Below are positions 5,728-6,153 of a DNA stretch of 6,153 nt, piece by piece. Numbering within the stretch: position 1 is the first letter of the stretch; every line of letters starts with the position of its first letter. Source of the DNA: JBAYZQ01 sp041672385 (GTDB lineage Bacteria; Spirochaetota; Spirochaetia; Sphaerochaetales; Sphaerochaetaceae); the NCBI GenBank assembly GCA_041672385.1, contig JBAYZQ010000137.1:1-6153 (forward strand), written 5' to 3'. The translations under genes and the position numbers were made by a program. Below the pieces are notes generated by a model. It searched no databases and was not told where the DNA came from. It saw only the letters and a program-made list of their open reading frames with translations.

Positions 5728-6153
5728 TATAATTTTCCAAATTTCATATAATTTACTAGCCCGAATATGAATTATTCCAATCATACCTCAAATGATTTTT
5801 TCCTGTATGGACTAAATTGTGTTTTAATGGAGGAACACTAGGGAGAGGATTCCTTAAGGCGGAATAGAAGCTTCTTGTATGTTGGAACTCTCAAAGACTT
5901 CCTCTTCTCCAATAAATAGGGAAACAATATTGTCCACCCAGCTCAAATATAAGAGAATAGCCAGCCATCCGTTTCATTGCTGTTTGTAATTCGTTATGCT
6001 TTAAATCTTAAGTTACCTGGATACCACAACACCCAATCAAAGCATGTGATATTCACACGATGCCTCCAGCAGCTTTTCATCACATCCTACCCTTCCTCTT
6101 GATCATTAATGATGTACAAGCTTTCCACCTTGTCTATTATGCAACTTATAGTA
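5728..6153. other. Long intergenic or decayed region with no convincing gene, higher G+C than its surroundings
   Basis: No frame on either strand gives a supported gene. G+C is about 40% in the sampled stretch 5821-5940, above the neighbouring genes. One minus-strand frame from the right edge to about 5830 has only three internal stops and looks mildly protein-like (for example the residues LRVPTYKKLLFRLKESSP), which would suit a decayed gene. A plus-strand frame is open from 6012 to the edge (ATG at 6060) but has no ribosome binding site. Perfect palindromes occur at 5866-5875 (AGAAGCTTCT), 5924-5933 (ACAATATTGT) and 6102-6113 (ATCATTAATGAT). A 7-bp inverted repeat (ATGTGAT/ATCACAT) lies at 6044-6050 and 6079-6085. 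I recognise no insertion-sequence end, riboswitch or attachment site. Confidence 0.45.

Noticed and set aside
6012..6153. Plus-strand open frame running to the right edge (ATG at 6060).
   Set aside because: Only 47 codons are visible, with no ribosome binding site or recognisable motif. It cannot be told from chance without sequence beyond the window.

Overview
The window is a low-GC bacterial chromosome segment, roughly one third G+C over the genes by eye. It has GGAGG-type ribosome binding sites and a tRNA with no encoded CCA. Gene content (a stand-alone RlmK-like rRNA methyltransferase, a ManB-type phosphohexomutase, a Ca2+/cation exchanger and a LacI-family regulator) would suit a host-associated, sugar-using anaerobe such as a Treponema-like spirochaete. 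That assignment is an inference from general appearance, and a Firmicute is not excluded.

Layout. Positions 1-1444, minus strand: a class I methyltransferase closely resembling the RlmK half of E. coli RlmKL. Its long Arg/Asp/Ser-rich tail is built from tandem repeats and runs off the left edge; the gene has no stop codon inside the window, so a simple ORF scan misses it. Positions 1445-1525: an 81-bp divergent promoter region. Positions 1526-3330, plus strand: a small conserved-looking protein of unknown function, coupled by a 1-nt stop/start overlap to a complete phosphomannomutase/phosphoglucomutase. Positions 3387-4427, plus strand: a CaCA-family membrane exchanger, preceded by an AT-rich hairpin where a ribosome binding site would be expected. 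Positions 4420-5460, minus strand: a LacI-family repressor convergent with the exchanger, with an 8-nt overlap of the coding ends. Positions 5606-5678, minus strand: tRNA-Asn(GUU) with its own promoter and terminator. Positions 5728-6153: about 425 bp without a convincing gene, of visibly higher G+C, possibly decayed sequence.

How the genes fit together. The methyltransferase and tRNA serve translation. The phosphohexomutase feeds nucleotide-sugar and glycan synthesis and is translationally tied to the small unknown protein. The exchanger controls cytoplasmic Ca2+ or another cation. The LacI-type regulator has no adjacent sugar operon here, so its targets lie elsewhere or it is autoregulatory; small symmetrical DNA elements lie in front of it. 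I see no phage, CRISPR, toxin-antitoxin or intact mobile element. The most notable points are the repeat-tailed stand-alone RlmK, the reciprocal Asn/Asp swap at the exchanger's ion site, and the Phe in place of the minor-groove Leu in the LacI hinge.
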